From Reticulascus tulasneorum (taxonomy: Eukaryota; Ascomycota; Sordariomycetes; Glomerellales; Reticulascaceae), in the NCBI GenBank assembly GCA_001557505.1, contig LSAX01000001.1:4464001-4528000 (forward strand): DNA of 64,000 nt. The letters run 5' to 3'. Both the position numbers and the translations under genes were made by a program. Under the pieces are notes generated by a model. The model was not told the origin of the DNA. It saw only the letters and a list, made by a program, of their open reading frames with translations, and ran no database searches. Position 1 is the stretch's first letter, and each line of letters begins with the position of its first letter. Positions 34,428 through 44,228 of this stretch are shown piece after piece.

Positions 34428-36577
34428 ATGACCGTTATGTTGAAGCTCCTTGGCGCTGCCCTTGCGGCCAGTACTCTGGCCGCTACGTCTCCACGGGACG
34501 AGTATGACTATGTCATTGTGGGCTCAGGCCCGGGAGGTGGCTCCCTTGCGTGCGTCCTATACGTGGGCTCTATGTGCATTTGGAGCTAATGGGAATCAGA
34601 GCAAATCTGGCATCCAGCGGGAACTCGGTTTTCCTTATCGAAGCTGGCAGCGATAAGGCAGAGGACCTGTTACAGGTTCTCCCAGTGCTGTCAGTTCTGA
34701 TTGTGAACCTTTCAGTCTTATTGCTAAGTAGGACCTAGATCAGCCCGCGCTTCTGAGACTCCTGGTCATTCATGGCAGTACTATGTCGAGCACTATACCG
34801 ACCCGGTTCAGGCTCGTCGCGATCCGACGTATACATATCGAACAACCAATGGATCATTGTATTACGGGATAGATCCCCCCTTTGGGGCAGAGCCGTAGGT
34901 TTCAACAAATCACTCTCCGGCTGCCGCTGACAGTTGACTAGTCTGGGTATCATGTATCCAAGAGGCGCTACCTTGGGAGGTAGCTCGCAGGTGAATGCGA
35001 TGAACTTCATTTGGGCCCCCGACAAAGAATGGGACTATATTGCAGAGCTCACTGGAGACGAGTCTTGGGGCCACAAGCACATGCGTCGACATTTAATGGA
35101 CCTCGAGAACTGCACGTATGTCCCCGAAGGCACCCCCGGTCACGGTTTCGAGGGCTACCTTGATGTAAGAGATCCGCTCCGACTCGAGAGAACGTAACTA
35201 ACCTGATCAGTCGAGCTTGGGCAATGCAGAGAGCATCCTGGACGTAGACAACTCCGCTCGATTCATGGAAGAGATGTTCCTTCAAGCTGAGGATATCGCG
35301 GTTGATGGCGTCGAGCACATGGCGGAGCTCTTTGATCGTGACATCAACGGGATCGAAAATGACCGCTACAAAGGGGGTTTCATATTCAACATTCCGGCCG
35401 CCATCTCTCCTACAATCGGCGGCAGGAGTAGCATCGCGAGGCACATTAATAGAGTCGTTGCTGCCGGACACCCTTTGACCCTTAGCCTCAATTCACTAGC
35501 GACCAAGATCCTTACCAAGCAGTTTCCCTTCGGTAAACCCCAGGCATACGGCGTGGAATACATGGTCGGCGAGGCCCTGTACTCTGCGGATGGGCGTTAC
35601 AACGCCTCACAGACTGCCGAGACCAGGACGGTCAAGGCTAAGAAGGAGGTTATTGTATCGGCTGGAACGTTCAACACGCCCCAACTTCTCATGCTTAGCG
35701 GCATTGGTCCCCGTGACGAGCTTAAGAAGCACAAAATTCCCGTAGTCGTCGATTTGCCTGCTGTGGTGAGTCCCCGGGAGTGAACGCACCCGGTAGCACA
35801 CACTAAAATGACCAGGGCAACTTTATGCAGGACAACTACGAGGTGCCTGCCGCCATTGAGGCGGAGGAGGCGTGGGTTGAACAAGGCGCCTCCCCGTGCA
35901 ACCAAAGATTCGACCAGACGGATCCCTGTTTCGTGGAGTGGCAGGAAACGCAGGGTGGACCGTACTCAGCACGTATTAGAGCCTTCGGTATGGTCTACCG
36001 GTCCAGCGTCAGCCGGAATGCCGATTCAGACCTCCTCTACGGGAGCGTCCCCGGCTTCGGAGGATTACCCGGCTTCTATCCCGGGTATTCAAACACAACA
36101 CTCAATCCACACTCGTGGGCCACCCCTATCATCAAGATGCAGACCAACAATCCTACGGGTACCGTCAGACTCCGCTCCACGGACCCAAGGGAGGCACCAG
36201 CCATTAACCTGAACTACTTTGCGGAGAGTGAAGAACACGATATGCAGGCGATCATTGACGGGATTGAAGTTCTGTTTAGCGCTTTCGACGAGGTCGGCAT
36301 CCCATATAATGTTACCTACCCGAACCCCCAGGTTGATATCAGGCAAGGCATCAAAGACTCGGCCTTTAGCCACCACGCAACGTCATCTTGCCGCATGGGC
36401 CCTGCTGGTCATAAAGACTACTGTGTCGACTCTAATTTTCGGGTTAACGGTGTCGACAAACTGCGTATTGTCGATGCCTCCGTATTTCCCCACGTTCCCG
36501 GAGGAATGCCTAATGGACCAACCTTTACTATCTCGCGCAAGGCTTACCAGATGTTTATGGAAGAGTCTAAAGAGTAG
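34428..36577 (+). CDS. GMC-family FAD oxidoreductase, secreted
   Basis: The start at 34428 gives a signal peptide ([19 protein letters not shown]) followed by the FAD-binding motif [15 protein letters not shown]. Introns at about 34550-34600, 34690-34740, 34897-34942, 35166-35211 and 35766-35816 link [35 protein letters not shown], the GMC signature 1 region ([18 protein letters not shown]), signature 2 ([18 protein letters not shown]) and the C-terminal catalytic [30 protein letters not shown] closes the FAD site. Members oxidise alcohols, aldehydes or sugars with O2 or quinone acceptors, often outside the cell. A transposon sits in the promoter region. The neighbouring regulator, dioxygenase and transporter suggest a shared oxidative pathway. 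Substrate not predictable. Confidence 0.88.
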
Positions 36578-37644
36578 TGGGTTTATATTAAGAATAATAC
36601 CGTTTCAGATTGTTATTGGCTTCTCATTTGATAAATTGAACGAGTATCGGAATAAATATAGATAGAACATTTACATGATGCGACGCGAAAGAATATCGGA
36701 TAATTACATCGACACCAGTCCCGAATCTTTGAGCGAGACATGATCGCTGATATATGGAACGTTGCGGCCGTACCTTCCATGACGTTATTCTTCTCTCTCT
36801 CTCATGTAGCAACTACACGTGGCATGCCTCAAAGAGAAACGGAATTGTGGTGATAATAAACCAGAAGTTTCTACTCCTGGGAATACAGTTTGCACCTTAG
36901 GTAGGGTAGTCGAACAACAGACTTAGGGCACGAGGTTGGCCGAACATCTGCCTATAAATTCGAGCCTGGGTTGTTCCCATATTGCTGTGGCACGATTGCT
37001 GTGGCCTCCACCGGGACACATTTTCGGTGTCTAGAAGGTCGGTCTAAGTTGCCTACTCAGAACTCCGCTTTTTCTGGTCACGAGGTAACGGGTATCAGAC
37101 CCCGGACTAGTAAGATCCCTAGATGAGTGCAATGATGAAGAGTCTCGCAAGAATCACATTGCGCCGTTTTGTGGTGTCAGAGGTGTATGTATCTTGAAAC
37201 CCTGCTCTCGCATCCCAATTCAACGATTCATCGTCGCATGGCAACAAGTCATACTGAGTTCGTACGGCAAAACAATTCGATTTGGCTGGCGTATGTAGTG
37301 GTTTGGGAGAGTCTGGCTTTCAAAAGCCAAGGCTAGCGGATGTCTGGATCCATGTAATGGCTGCATCCAATTTCTACCACCTCTTCACCATTCTATGCCC
37401 GCGTTTGTTAAGTTGATTGCGGTGTTATGTTTGTAGTAGGTGTGAAAATACTAGCTCATGTGGCTCCCTAGTAATTAATGAGTGGATTCGTCCCAATCTT
37501 GGGATGGTGATGCATTCATTCTAGCAAGGATGTCCCACTCTCTTATCGCGTCTCCACATTGTCTTATCAACATTCGTCCGATATCAACAATCCTGAGTCT
37601 GCATCACGTCACTTCCATAGTCCACTTTCACATCCTATGTAATC
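36578..37644. other. Intergenic, 1.07 kb
   Basis: 3' flank of the GMC gene and promoter of the Zn2Cys6 gene. No gene or repeat recognised. Confidence 0.5.
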
Positions 37645-39003
37645 ATGGCTCACAAACGAACAAGAACCGGTTGCTTCACTTGCAGGGAAGACGGATACAA
37701 GTGCGATGAGCAGAGACCTCACTGTGGTCGATGTGTACGGTTGGAGAAGAATTGTAAGGGCTACGGGGTCCGGCTGAGATGGCAAGCTTTCGATTCCTCA
37801 TCGTCATCACAGATCACCAAGAGAAGACACCGTCAGAAGTCATCTACGCCATCTATTATCACCTCTTCGACTGCCTCGACACCAGGGGAAGAAGCATTAT
37901 CTGTTGTTCCGGCCAGCTTTTCTCCTTTGACTCCTTCCATCGAGCCGGAGATTCGGTATATGCTTCATCACTGGACTGAGAATCTCGCTGCCGCCGTATC
38001 ACTGGCATCAGGATGTTCCAATCCTTTCCTAGTTCATCTCACACCAATGCTGTTTCGATCGCGTGCTCTTCGGTATGCTGTCTCGTCCATGGCAGCTGGA
38101 CACTTGGCTATACTGCAAAACGACAACTCATTCGATACAATTGCTTCTCGCCATCGCCTTCTCGCGGTTTCTTCACTACGATGCACGATTGAGACGGAAA
38201 ATCCGGAGTTGTCACTTGCAACCATACTCATGATGCAAATCTCAGACCGGCTCCTGACCGCGGATAGCACTGTGGATCATTTGGCAGGCGCAAGAGCTGT
38301 TATAATGCAGAAGGGGGGCCCGGCCAAATGGACCGACCCCGGATCACGATTTCTGCTAAGCCTATGCGTTTATCACGATATCATATCATCAGTGTCGAGG
38401 GCAACCAGTCCCATGCTCAATGTCCAGGATGCAGCTCCTGTTGAAGGGTTGTCTTATATGCACAAGCTCAGTTTGGTCCTCCAATTCGTCGGTCAGATCA
38501 GCAGGTTACGGAGCAATAGCAAGGGTGAATCCAGCTTCCAGGCCCAGCTTATTCAAACCGGCCTTATCTCGCTGCGGAACCAGGATGAGAACAAAGGAGA
38601 CGTTGGCCACACGACGGAAGCATATCGGCACGCGGCATTCATATATCTTTATCGTGTCTGGTGCAGTATCGGAGCACCTCATCACTCAACGCTTCATCAT
38701 GCCGAACTGTGCATGCACCATCTTCGTCAAGTATCTGTCGCATCACCTCTCGTTTCAGCTCACGTGTGGCCACTTTGGACTGCTGGCTGCGAGTCAATCA
38801 ACCCCCAGGAACGACAGTCTGTATTGGAGAGACTGGATGCAATGTTTCATGTTCGCCGCTTGCCTTCTCTAAAGAGGGTCAAAAGAGATATCGCGGAGGT
38901 TTGGATGTCCAAAGACAGCCAACGAGATATCACCGGCATTGACAATGTAGATTGCATTCAAGTAATATGGAACAATCGCCACAGAGAGGCAGATCTTGCC
39001 TAA
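37645..39003 (+). CDS. Zn2Cys6 transcription factor (C-terminal fungal TF domain type 2-like)
   Basis: 452 aa, intronless, start at 37645. The N-terminal zinc cluster is RTRTGCFTCREDGYKCDEQRPHCGRCVRLEKNC, with all six cysteines. The segment between the second and third Cys is acidic (CREDGYKC), where most relatives have basic residues (CRRRGYKC). A Ser/Thr-rich linker follows. The regulatory domain has IEPEIRYMLHHWTENLAAAVS, LRYAVSSMAAGHLA and QISDRLLTADSTVDHLAGARAVI, the layout of regulators such as ACR-2-like proteins. A nuclear regulator, probably of the adjoining GMC, dioxygenase and MFS genes. It ends 26 bp before the convergent dioxygenase gene. Confidence 0.88.
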   Translation: MAHKRTRTGCFTCREDGYKCDEQRPHCGRCVRLEKNCKGYGVRLRWQAFDSSSSSQITKRRHRQKSSTPSIITSSTASTPGEEALSVVPASFSPLTPSIEPEIRYMLHHWTENLAAAVSLASGCSNPFLVHLTPMLFRSRALRYAVSSMAAGHLAILQNDNSFDTIASRHRLLAVSSLRCTIETENPELSLATILMMQISDRLLTADSTVDHLAGARAVIMQKGGPAKWTDPGSRFLLSLCVYHDIISSVSRATSPMLNVQDAAPVEGLSYMHKLSLVLQFVGQISRLRSNSKGESSFQAQLIQTGLISLRNQDENKGDVGHTTEAYRHAAFIYLYRVWCSIGAPHHSTLHHAELCMHHLRQVSVASPLVSAHVWPLWTAGCESINPQERQSVLERLDAMFHVRRLPSLKRVKRDIAEVWMSKDSQRDITGIDNVDCIQVIWNNRHREADLA

Positions 39004-39028
39004 AAGATAATATATACATTGACTTTTC

Positions 39029-39919
39029 TTACGGCAACAGTGCAAAGTCATGGTCATGTGCCCCTTTCAGGTAGTCAAACTCGCCATCCATCCATTGAAC
39101 ACAAGGTACTACACTACCCCATTGAATCTTATCCTTCAGAGTTCCTGGCAGTTTTATCTTCAGGTCACTTCGATACCATCGAGGAAATTGTATTGACACC
39201 AACATCACTCGCGGATCGTTAGTCTTGTTAGGCATCCCGGCATGCCACAGCCTGAAGTCCCGGATGATGAGCGATCCCTTAGGCAGACTTGGTTGGATTG
39301 GCGGACTGATTTTCCGGCGTTGATCTTGAAGCTCCTGTCGTATTTGTTTGTGTTTAACAGTGTTATCCAGCACGTTCTTGTCGGTATCCACGTGGGTTCC
39401 CAGCCACACCTCTGTTGCTCCATTCTCTGGAGAGGTGTCGATAAGATTAATGTTGACACAGTATCCGAAGGGGATTTTGGGGAAATCAAAGTCGATATCA
39501 ATGTGTGGTGGCTGACGACTGGTCGCTTTGAAAGCAGTATTTGCGCTATAAAACCGTAACGCGGGATTTGGGCCAAGCATACACTGAATGACGTCTGTTG
39601 CCCAGGGATTTGCGAGCACATCTTCAAAGACGTATCCATCTTCTAGAACAGGCTCTTGCTGGATATTTCCTGTAGTGTTGCCAAAGTTGCGATGTGTTGT
39701 CGGTCTGGCATAGAGATCTCCAGCCTCGGGTACCATGCGAGCTTGAAGCTTGTCTAGGTGGTTCACATCAACGGCATTCTTGAGAACAACAAGGCCGTCT
39801 CGATGAAGTGCGGCGACGGCGGCTTGGAGATTGTGCGAGCCAATCTTCTTGCTAGCCAGCTCCTCGGGCGTCAGCTCAATAAGTGTGACTTGAGGCTCTT
39901 GCTTCACAGTGATAGCCAT
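39029..39919 (-). CDS. Phytanoyl-CoA dioxygenase (PhyH)-like Fe(II)/2-oxoglutarate enzyme
   Basis: 296 aa, single exon, start at ATG 39919. Iron ligands are His139 and Asp141 (PPHIDIDFDFP) and His226 (FRLWHAGMPN). Arg237 (NDPRVMLVSIQF) is placed to bind 2-oxoglutarate. The N-terminal half has AAVAALHRDGLVVLKNAV, typical of the PhyH fold. Members hydroxylate lipids or small secondary metabolites in the cytosol or peroxisome. No peroxisomal targeting tail is seen (ends DFALLP). It is convergent with the Zn2Cys6 gene and divergent from the MFS transporter, which supports a shared pathway. Substrate unknown. Confidence 0.9.
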   Translation of the reverse strand: MAITVKQEPQVTLIELTPEELASKKIGSHNLQAAVAALHRDGLVVLKNAVDVNHLDKLQARMVPEAGDLYARPTTHRNFGNTTGNIQQEPVLEDGYVFEDVLANPWATDVIQCMLGPNPALRFYSANTAFKATSRQPPHIDIDFDFPKIPFGYCVNINLIDTSPENGATEVWLGTHVDTDKNVLDNTVKHKQIRQELQDQRRKISPPIQPSLPKGSLIIRDFRLWHAGMPNKTNDPRVMLVSIQFPRWYRSDLKIKLPGTLKDKIQWGSVVPCVQWMDGEFDYLKGAHDHDFALLP

Positions 39920-40663
39920 GATGGTAGGCGGAGAGGAGATTGGGAAATTGGTAGGGAAATGTTAACGTTCAGCGATAAGAATGCATGGAAGTGTGCCGGT
40001 ATAGCGCTCAAATAGTAAAGGATCGGGGTTCTCGGATCGAGTAAACATCCAGACCATACCCGTGTGGGGAACTGGTGCAGCTGTTATGTATCCCATCTTC
40101 GGCATCGAGGCAACTCGATATCGGTGGATCCGTGAAGGACACACGGACTAACGTCCTATCCACTATCGGCAATTTCGGATTCTCTTGCCCCACCAGTTAG
40201 CGTACTATTAAGAGTCAATGTCAAGTCAAGATTGCGGAAGATATCGTGTCATGCATGGCTGCTAAATATACCTGATGGGGCTAGGCGTCGGGCGTGGAGA
40301 CCGACCAGCGTTATCGGCAATTCGCACGATTGGAACTCCTACGATTGGTTTGTCGCTCTGTCTTACTTTGCAATGGTATTATCTTGGGTGGATATTGAGG
40401 GCGATCTGAGCCTGTGGATACCCAGCAATGGACTTGAGATTTCATAGTCGTCCAAAACAATGGGGCCGTAGTTATCTGGCGCCATGTGTCCAGGTATAAT
40501 TTAGATCCCTTGGAGGATTGTATCGCAACCTACTGAACCCCGAATCTTTGTGATGGGATATATATAAGACGAATATGCCTCACCCTCACATTCCCCTAGA
40601 ATCTCCTCAAACTTAACACAAGATACTCATTAAGCCAGCCTGCCAAACTCATATTATGCGACA

Positions 40664-42268
40664 ATGACTTCTTCTGACCTACCCTCGTCCGATAAAAAGG
40701 ACCTCTACGATTCTGTCGACACCGACTCTCTGCAAGTTGAATTTGAGAAGGGCCGTCTATACACCGACACCGAACACACGCTGTCGTTCCGGGATGCCAT
40801 CAAGCTTCATTATCCTGCCGTACTATGGGCTCTATTCATAAACCTTGCCACCGTCTTGAAAGGCATGGATGGTGGAATTGTGGGCAGCCTTGTTGGCATA
40901 GGACCTTTCAAGGAGCAGTATGGCTATCTTTACAATGATAGTTTCATCATCGAAGCCCAGTGGTTAAGCGCGTTCAATTATGCAAACAAGCTTGGAGCTA
41001 TCGTTGGTGCCTTAACTGCCGGTTTCGCGTACGACCGTCTGGGACCCAGGCCGATGATGGCGATCTGCTCCGCCTTGTCTGTCGGATTTATCTTCATCCA
41101 GTTCTACAGCTCCACCCCCGCACAACTGTTTGCAGGCCAGCTTCTGAACGGCTGTATCATCGCATTTTACCCGATCTGCGCGTCCGCCTACGTCGGCGAG
41201 GTGTGCCCCCTGGTACTCCGTGGTTTCGCAGCATCCATGACCAACCTCGCTTTCGTAGTTGGCCAGTTTATCGCCTCTGGCATTCTGAAAGGCACAAGCC
41301 GCATTGATTCCAAGTTGGCCTACAAGATTCCCATTGCCACCCAGTGGGCTCTTCCCGCTATCATGCTGATTTTCATCTTCTTCTGCCCGGATCCCCCGTT
41401 CTGGCTTTGCAAAAAGAAGAGGTACGACGCCGCCGAAAAGTCAATTGTTCGCCTAGCTGCGGCAGGTGTTGACCCCAGTCTTAAGCTGGCGCATGTCAAG
41501 GAGACACTTCGCCTGGAAGAGAGCTTCAAGGGCGATGACGCACCAACAATCCTCGACTGTCTCCGTGGCCCAAATCTTCGACGTCTAATCATCTGCGTCA
41601 TGGCGTATGACATCCAAGCCTTCACGGGCAATATCTTATTTATCGACTACGCAGTCTACTTCTTCGAGCTGGCGGGTCTCAGCTCTTCAGATGCCTTCAG
41701 CATGAATCTTGGCCTAACTGCCATCGGCTTTGTGGGCACCTGCGCATCCTGGTGGCTCATGCCATACGTCGGCCGCCGTAGCGCCTATCTTTGGGGCTGC
41801 GTGATCCTTTCTGCATTCTGCTTCATAATAGCAACCTTGGACTTCGCGCCTCAAAGCTCTGCAGCTCCAACCTGGGTACAATGCTCATTCATGCTCGTTT
41901 GTAATTTCGTCTACGACATTACCATCGGCCCATACTGCTTCGTCCTTCTCGCTGAAGTATCATCTAGCAGGCTTCGCGGCATGACGATTGGACTTGCCAC
42001 TGTCACTTGCCACATTGTGTCCATCGTATTTTCCGTGGCGATTCCATACGCAATGAATGAGGACCAAGGTAATTGGCGTGGCAAGATTGGCTTCCTTTTT
42101 GCGGGACTTGGCGGGCTTTCAGCGCTTTATTGTTTCTTCTGCATGCCTGAAACAAAAGATAGGACTTTTGAGGAGCTGGATATTATGTTTGAGAGGAACG
42201 TGCCGAGCCGGAAGTTTGAGGATTACGAGATTAATGGCGCTGTAGCGGCCACTGAAGAGTTGCGATGA
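40664..42268 (+). CDS. MFS sugar transporter (maltose/alpha-glucoside permease type)
   Basis: 534 aa, intronless, start at 40664. The cytosolic N-terminus (about 50 residues) is followed by about 12 hydrophobic segments. Sugar-porter motifs are present: YDRLGPRPMMA, YVGEVCPLVLRGFAASM, MPYVGRRSAYLWG, LAEVSSSRLRGMTIGLA and the C-terminal PETKDRTFEELDIMFERNVPSRKF, typical of fungal alpha-glucoside and general hexose permeases. It would import a sugar or glycoside by proton symport at the plasma membrane. It is divergent from the PhyH-like gene with a 744-bp shared promoter, so co-regulation is likely. Ligand is not readable. Confidence 0.92.
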   Translation: MTSSDLPSSDKKDLYDSVDTDSLQVEFEKGRLYTDTEHTLSFRDAIKLHYPAVLWALFINLATVLKGMDGGIVGSLVGIGPFKEQYGYLYNDSFIIEAQWLSAFNYANKLGAIVGALTAGFAYDRLGPRPMMAICSALSVGFIFIQFYSSTPAQLFAGQLLNGCIIAFYPICASAYVGEVCPLVLRGFAASMTNLAFVVGQFIASGILKGTSRIDSKLAYKIPIATQWALPAIMLIFIFFCPDPPFWLCKKKRYDAAEKSIVRLAAAGVDPSLKLAHVKETLRLEESFKGDDAPTILDCLRGPNLRRLIICVMAYDIQAFTGNILFIDYAVYFFELAGLSSSDAFSMNLGLTAIGFVGTCASWWLMPYVGRRSAYLWGCVILSAFCFIIATLDFAPQSSAAPTWVQCSFMLVCNFVYDITIGPYCFVLLAEVSSSRLRGMTIGLATVTCHIVSIVFSVAIPYAMNEDQGNWRGKIGFLFAGLGGLSALYCFFCMPETKDRTFEELDIMFERNVPSRKFEDYEINGAVAATEELR

Positions 42269-42663
42269 GACCGGTGTTGTGAGAGAAGTAGTAACTAGCT
42301 GGAGTTGGCAGTACGGAAAAGAGTGCACCCAATTGTTGAAACAAGGGCGATGCAGGATGTAAACCAAGCTATCGTTGATATGGAGAACAGAAAGGCTAGA
42401 TATCGCTATGTGTTAGTCAACTATGCATAATACCTCTACGTTTATCTTTACTAGCCTAACCATAAGATATGAACGACTTACGCACACATACCACCCCTAT
42501 TTCTTAGGATTTGCAAGACAGCAAGGGCAGCAAACTCCTCTAACGCCTTCGCTTTTGCAAGTATGGCATGTAGTAGACACCCTCTATATAGACAAAAACG
42601 ACCTAGGAAAGGTGTGTAAGTTAGGCAGATGGAAATTTGGGATCAAGCTAAAGCAGGAAGGGT
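42269..42663. other. Intergenic
   Basis: 3' flank of the transporter. An open frame of 80 codons at 42423-42665 has no recognisable content. Confidence 0.4.
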
Positions 42664-42665
42664 GA

Positions 42666-42903
42666 AGGGTGTCACTTTTCTCGAGGCAAGAAACGATTCC
42701 AGCAATGCACGGAGCGTTCCATCTGGATCCTTCACACGCACCGTCTCCAAGCCGATTTCCTTGGCGGGATAGTCGTTACCTCCCGGGAAGATGGCATCAC
42801 CGATGAACATCATCACTTGTGATGGAAGACGGCTTGTGACCTACTTCTGGAATTACGGCCAGCCTCCACCAGAGATGACTGCGACGTTGGCGACATCGAG
42901 CAT
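42666..42903 (-). pseudogene. HAD-superfamily sugar-phosphatase-like relic
   Basis: A minus-strand frame reads MLDVANVAVISGGGWP, stop, FQK, stop, VTSRLP, then MMFIGDAIFPGGNDYPAKE and LETVRVKDPDGTLRALLESF. The two ends match the start (VAVISGG-WPQFQKQ) and end (VGDA-FPGGND) of HAD type IIB phosphatases. The middle of the protein is missing. The two stops sit where Gln codons are expected, consistent with C-to-T change (CAA to TAA at 42855-42853, CAG to TAG at 42843-42841). Confidence 0.65.
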
Positions 42904-43005
42904 ATAAAATTAGAACATTAGAAAAGCTAAAGAAGGCTACCTAACGAGATAGCAGGGGGTAATCAATGTACACAAATATAACCATGACCCAATCCTAACC
43001 CAACC

Positions 43006-44228
43006 CTAACCCAACTTTTCATCGAGGGTTTTCCTGAGATTGCCGACCATCCACACATACGACGCATGGTTAGCGCTCACGGCTTGGTCAAGCTGGCTAA
43101 CCAATTTTCTCAGCTTTGTGATACGGACTTGGATTAGATGTCTAATAATCTCAATCTCGTCGTCGTCTTCAAGTCGCCACCCTCCAGCCTCGAGCTTGCG
43201 TTTCCTTGAGGCCGCCGGGTTGAGATGTGACCTTAGTGAGCCCATCGCTTCCGGTGAGGTGATGACTTTTAAGGCTTTGACGCCGTTTACTAACTCTTGA
43301 CACATGGAAATGATCAGAACCACATAGTCCGGCTTCAGAATACATTTTTTACACTCAAAAAAGGTCTCGCAGCTGGCCAGCACAATCTTCTGGCACTGGA
43401 GTATATCGTCGATGCTGGATGTAGTACACCCATTCAACGAAGTCGCCCAGACCAACTTGACCTGCATGATTGCATTTGCTGCGATGATCTGGTCGGGGCA
43501 GAAGCAAATGTTGAAATCATGTAGCTCGTCGCCATGTAATGTCGTATCAAACGAGCAACTGAGACTGTCTGCGTGCATGTCGTGTGTCAGACTCGGCGTC
43601 ACGGCGCTGAAGTCCGCGATGAAGGAAGGAGTGACCATCGATGGATCCATGAATGCAGACCCAGGGTCGTCGCTATGATCGGCTGTCATGTAGGCTTCCA
43701 TCTCATCTAGGAAAACAACTTGGTTTAAGCCGATTGAAAATGCCAAGAGAGCTCTTCCTCTCCGGAATGTCACTTACTGTCTTCGCTCGATGAGCTGGCA
43801 CCAGAGTCGCCATGGAAGACCATAGACTGGGGAGATTTGTCACAAGCATCTCCCTTGCTGCTGTTGACCGTTATGCAGTCACTACTTGTTGTGGTAGCAC
43901 TTTGATTTGTCCTAGTTTCGGCAGAGGATGGCGTTTGGGTCGAACTCCCACTTCCCGGTCCTCTTGTGTCACGGAAAAAGCACGCCACGCCGCTTTCCAA
44001 GCATTTTTCACAGCTATCCGCTTCGAGTATACATTTCAACTACATCGCATTCCATAAGTATCATAAATAATGCCGAGAGAAAGCCTGGCGTACCTTTTTC
44101 ATTTTGCATCGTGTGCAGGCAGGCTGTTTCCTTACTGCCTTGAGCATATCAGATGCCGGAATAGCTGATTGTATCACATACTCCAAGTCTCCAAGCGCTC
44201 CGTTTTGTGCCTTAAGCGTTTGGAACAT
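43006..44228 (-). CDS. Zn2Cys6 transcription factor, AflR-like secondary-metabolism regulator
   Basis: Three exons. The start at 44228 gives MFQTLKAQNGALGDLEYVIQ. The zinc cluster PACTRCKMKK-LKCILEADSCEKCLESGVACFF is split by an intron at 44093-44040 (GTACGC...GATGTAG). A second intron (about 43779-43709, GTAAGT...CCTAG) joins SSSSED to EMEAYMTADHSDD. The C-terminal part resembles the AflR family: CQKIVLASCETFFECKKCILKPDY and IIRHLIQVRITKLRKLVSQLDQAV. Such proteins switch on neighbouring metabolite clusters. It lies 3.5 kb left of the first gene of the terpenoid cluster, so it is a candidate regulator, but the gap contains decayed DNA. No sign of inactivation in the gene. Confidence 0.8.
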
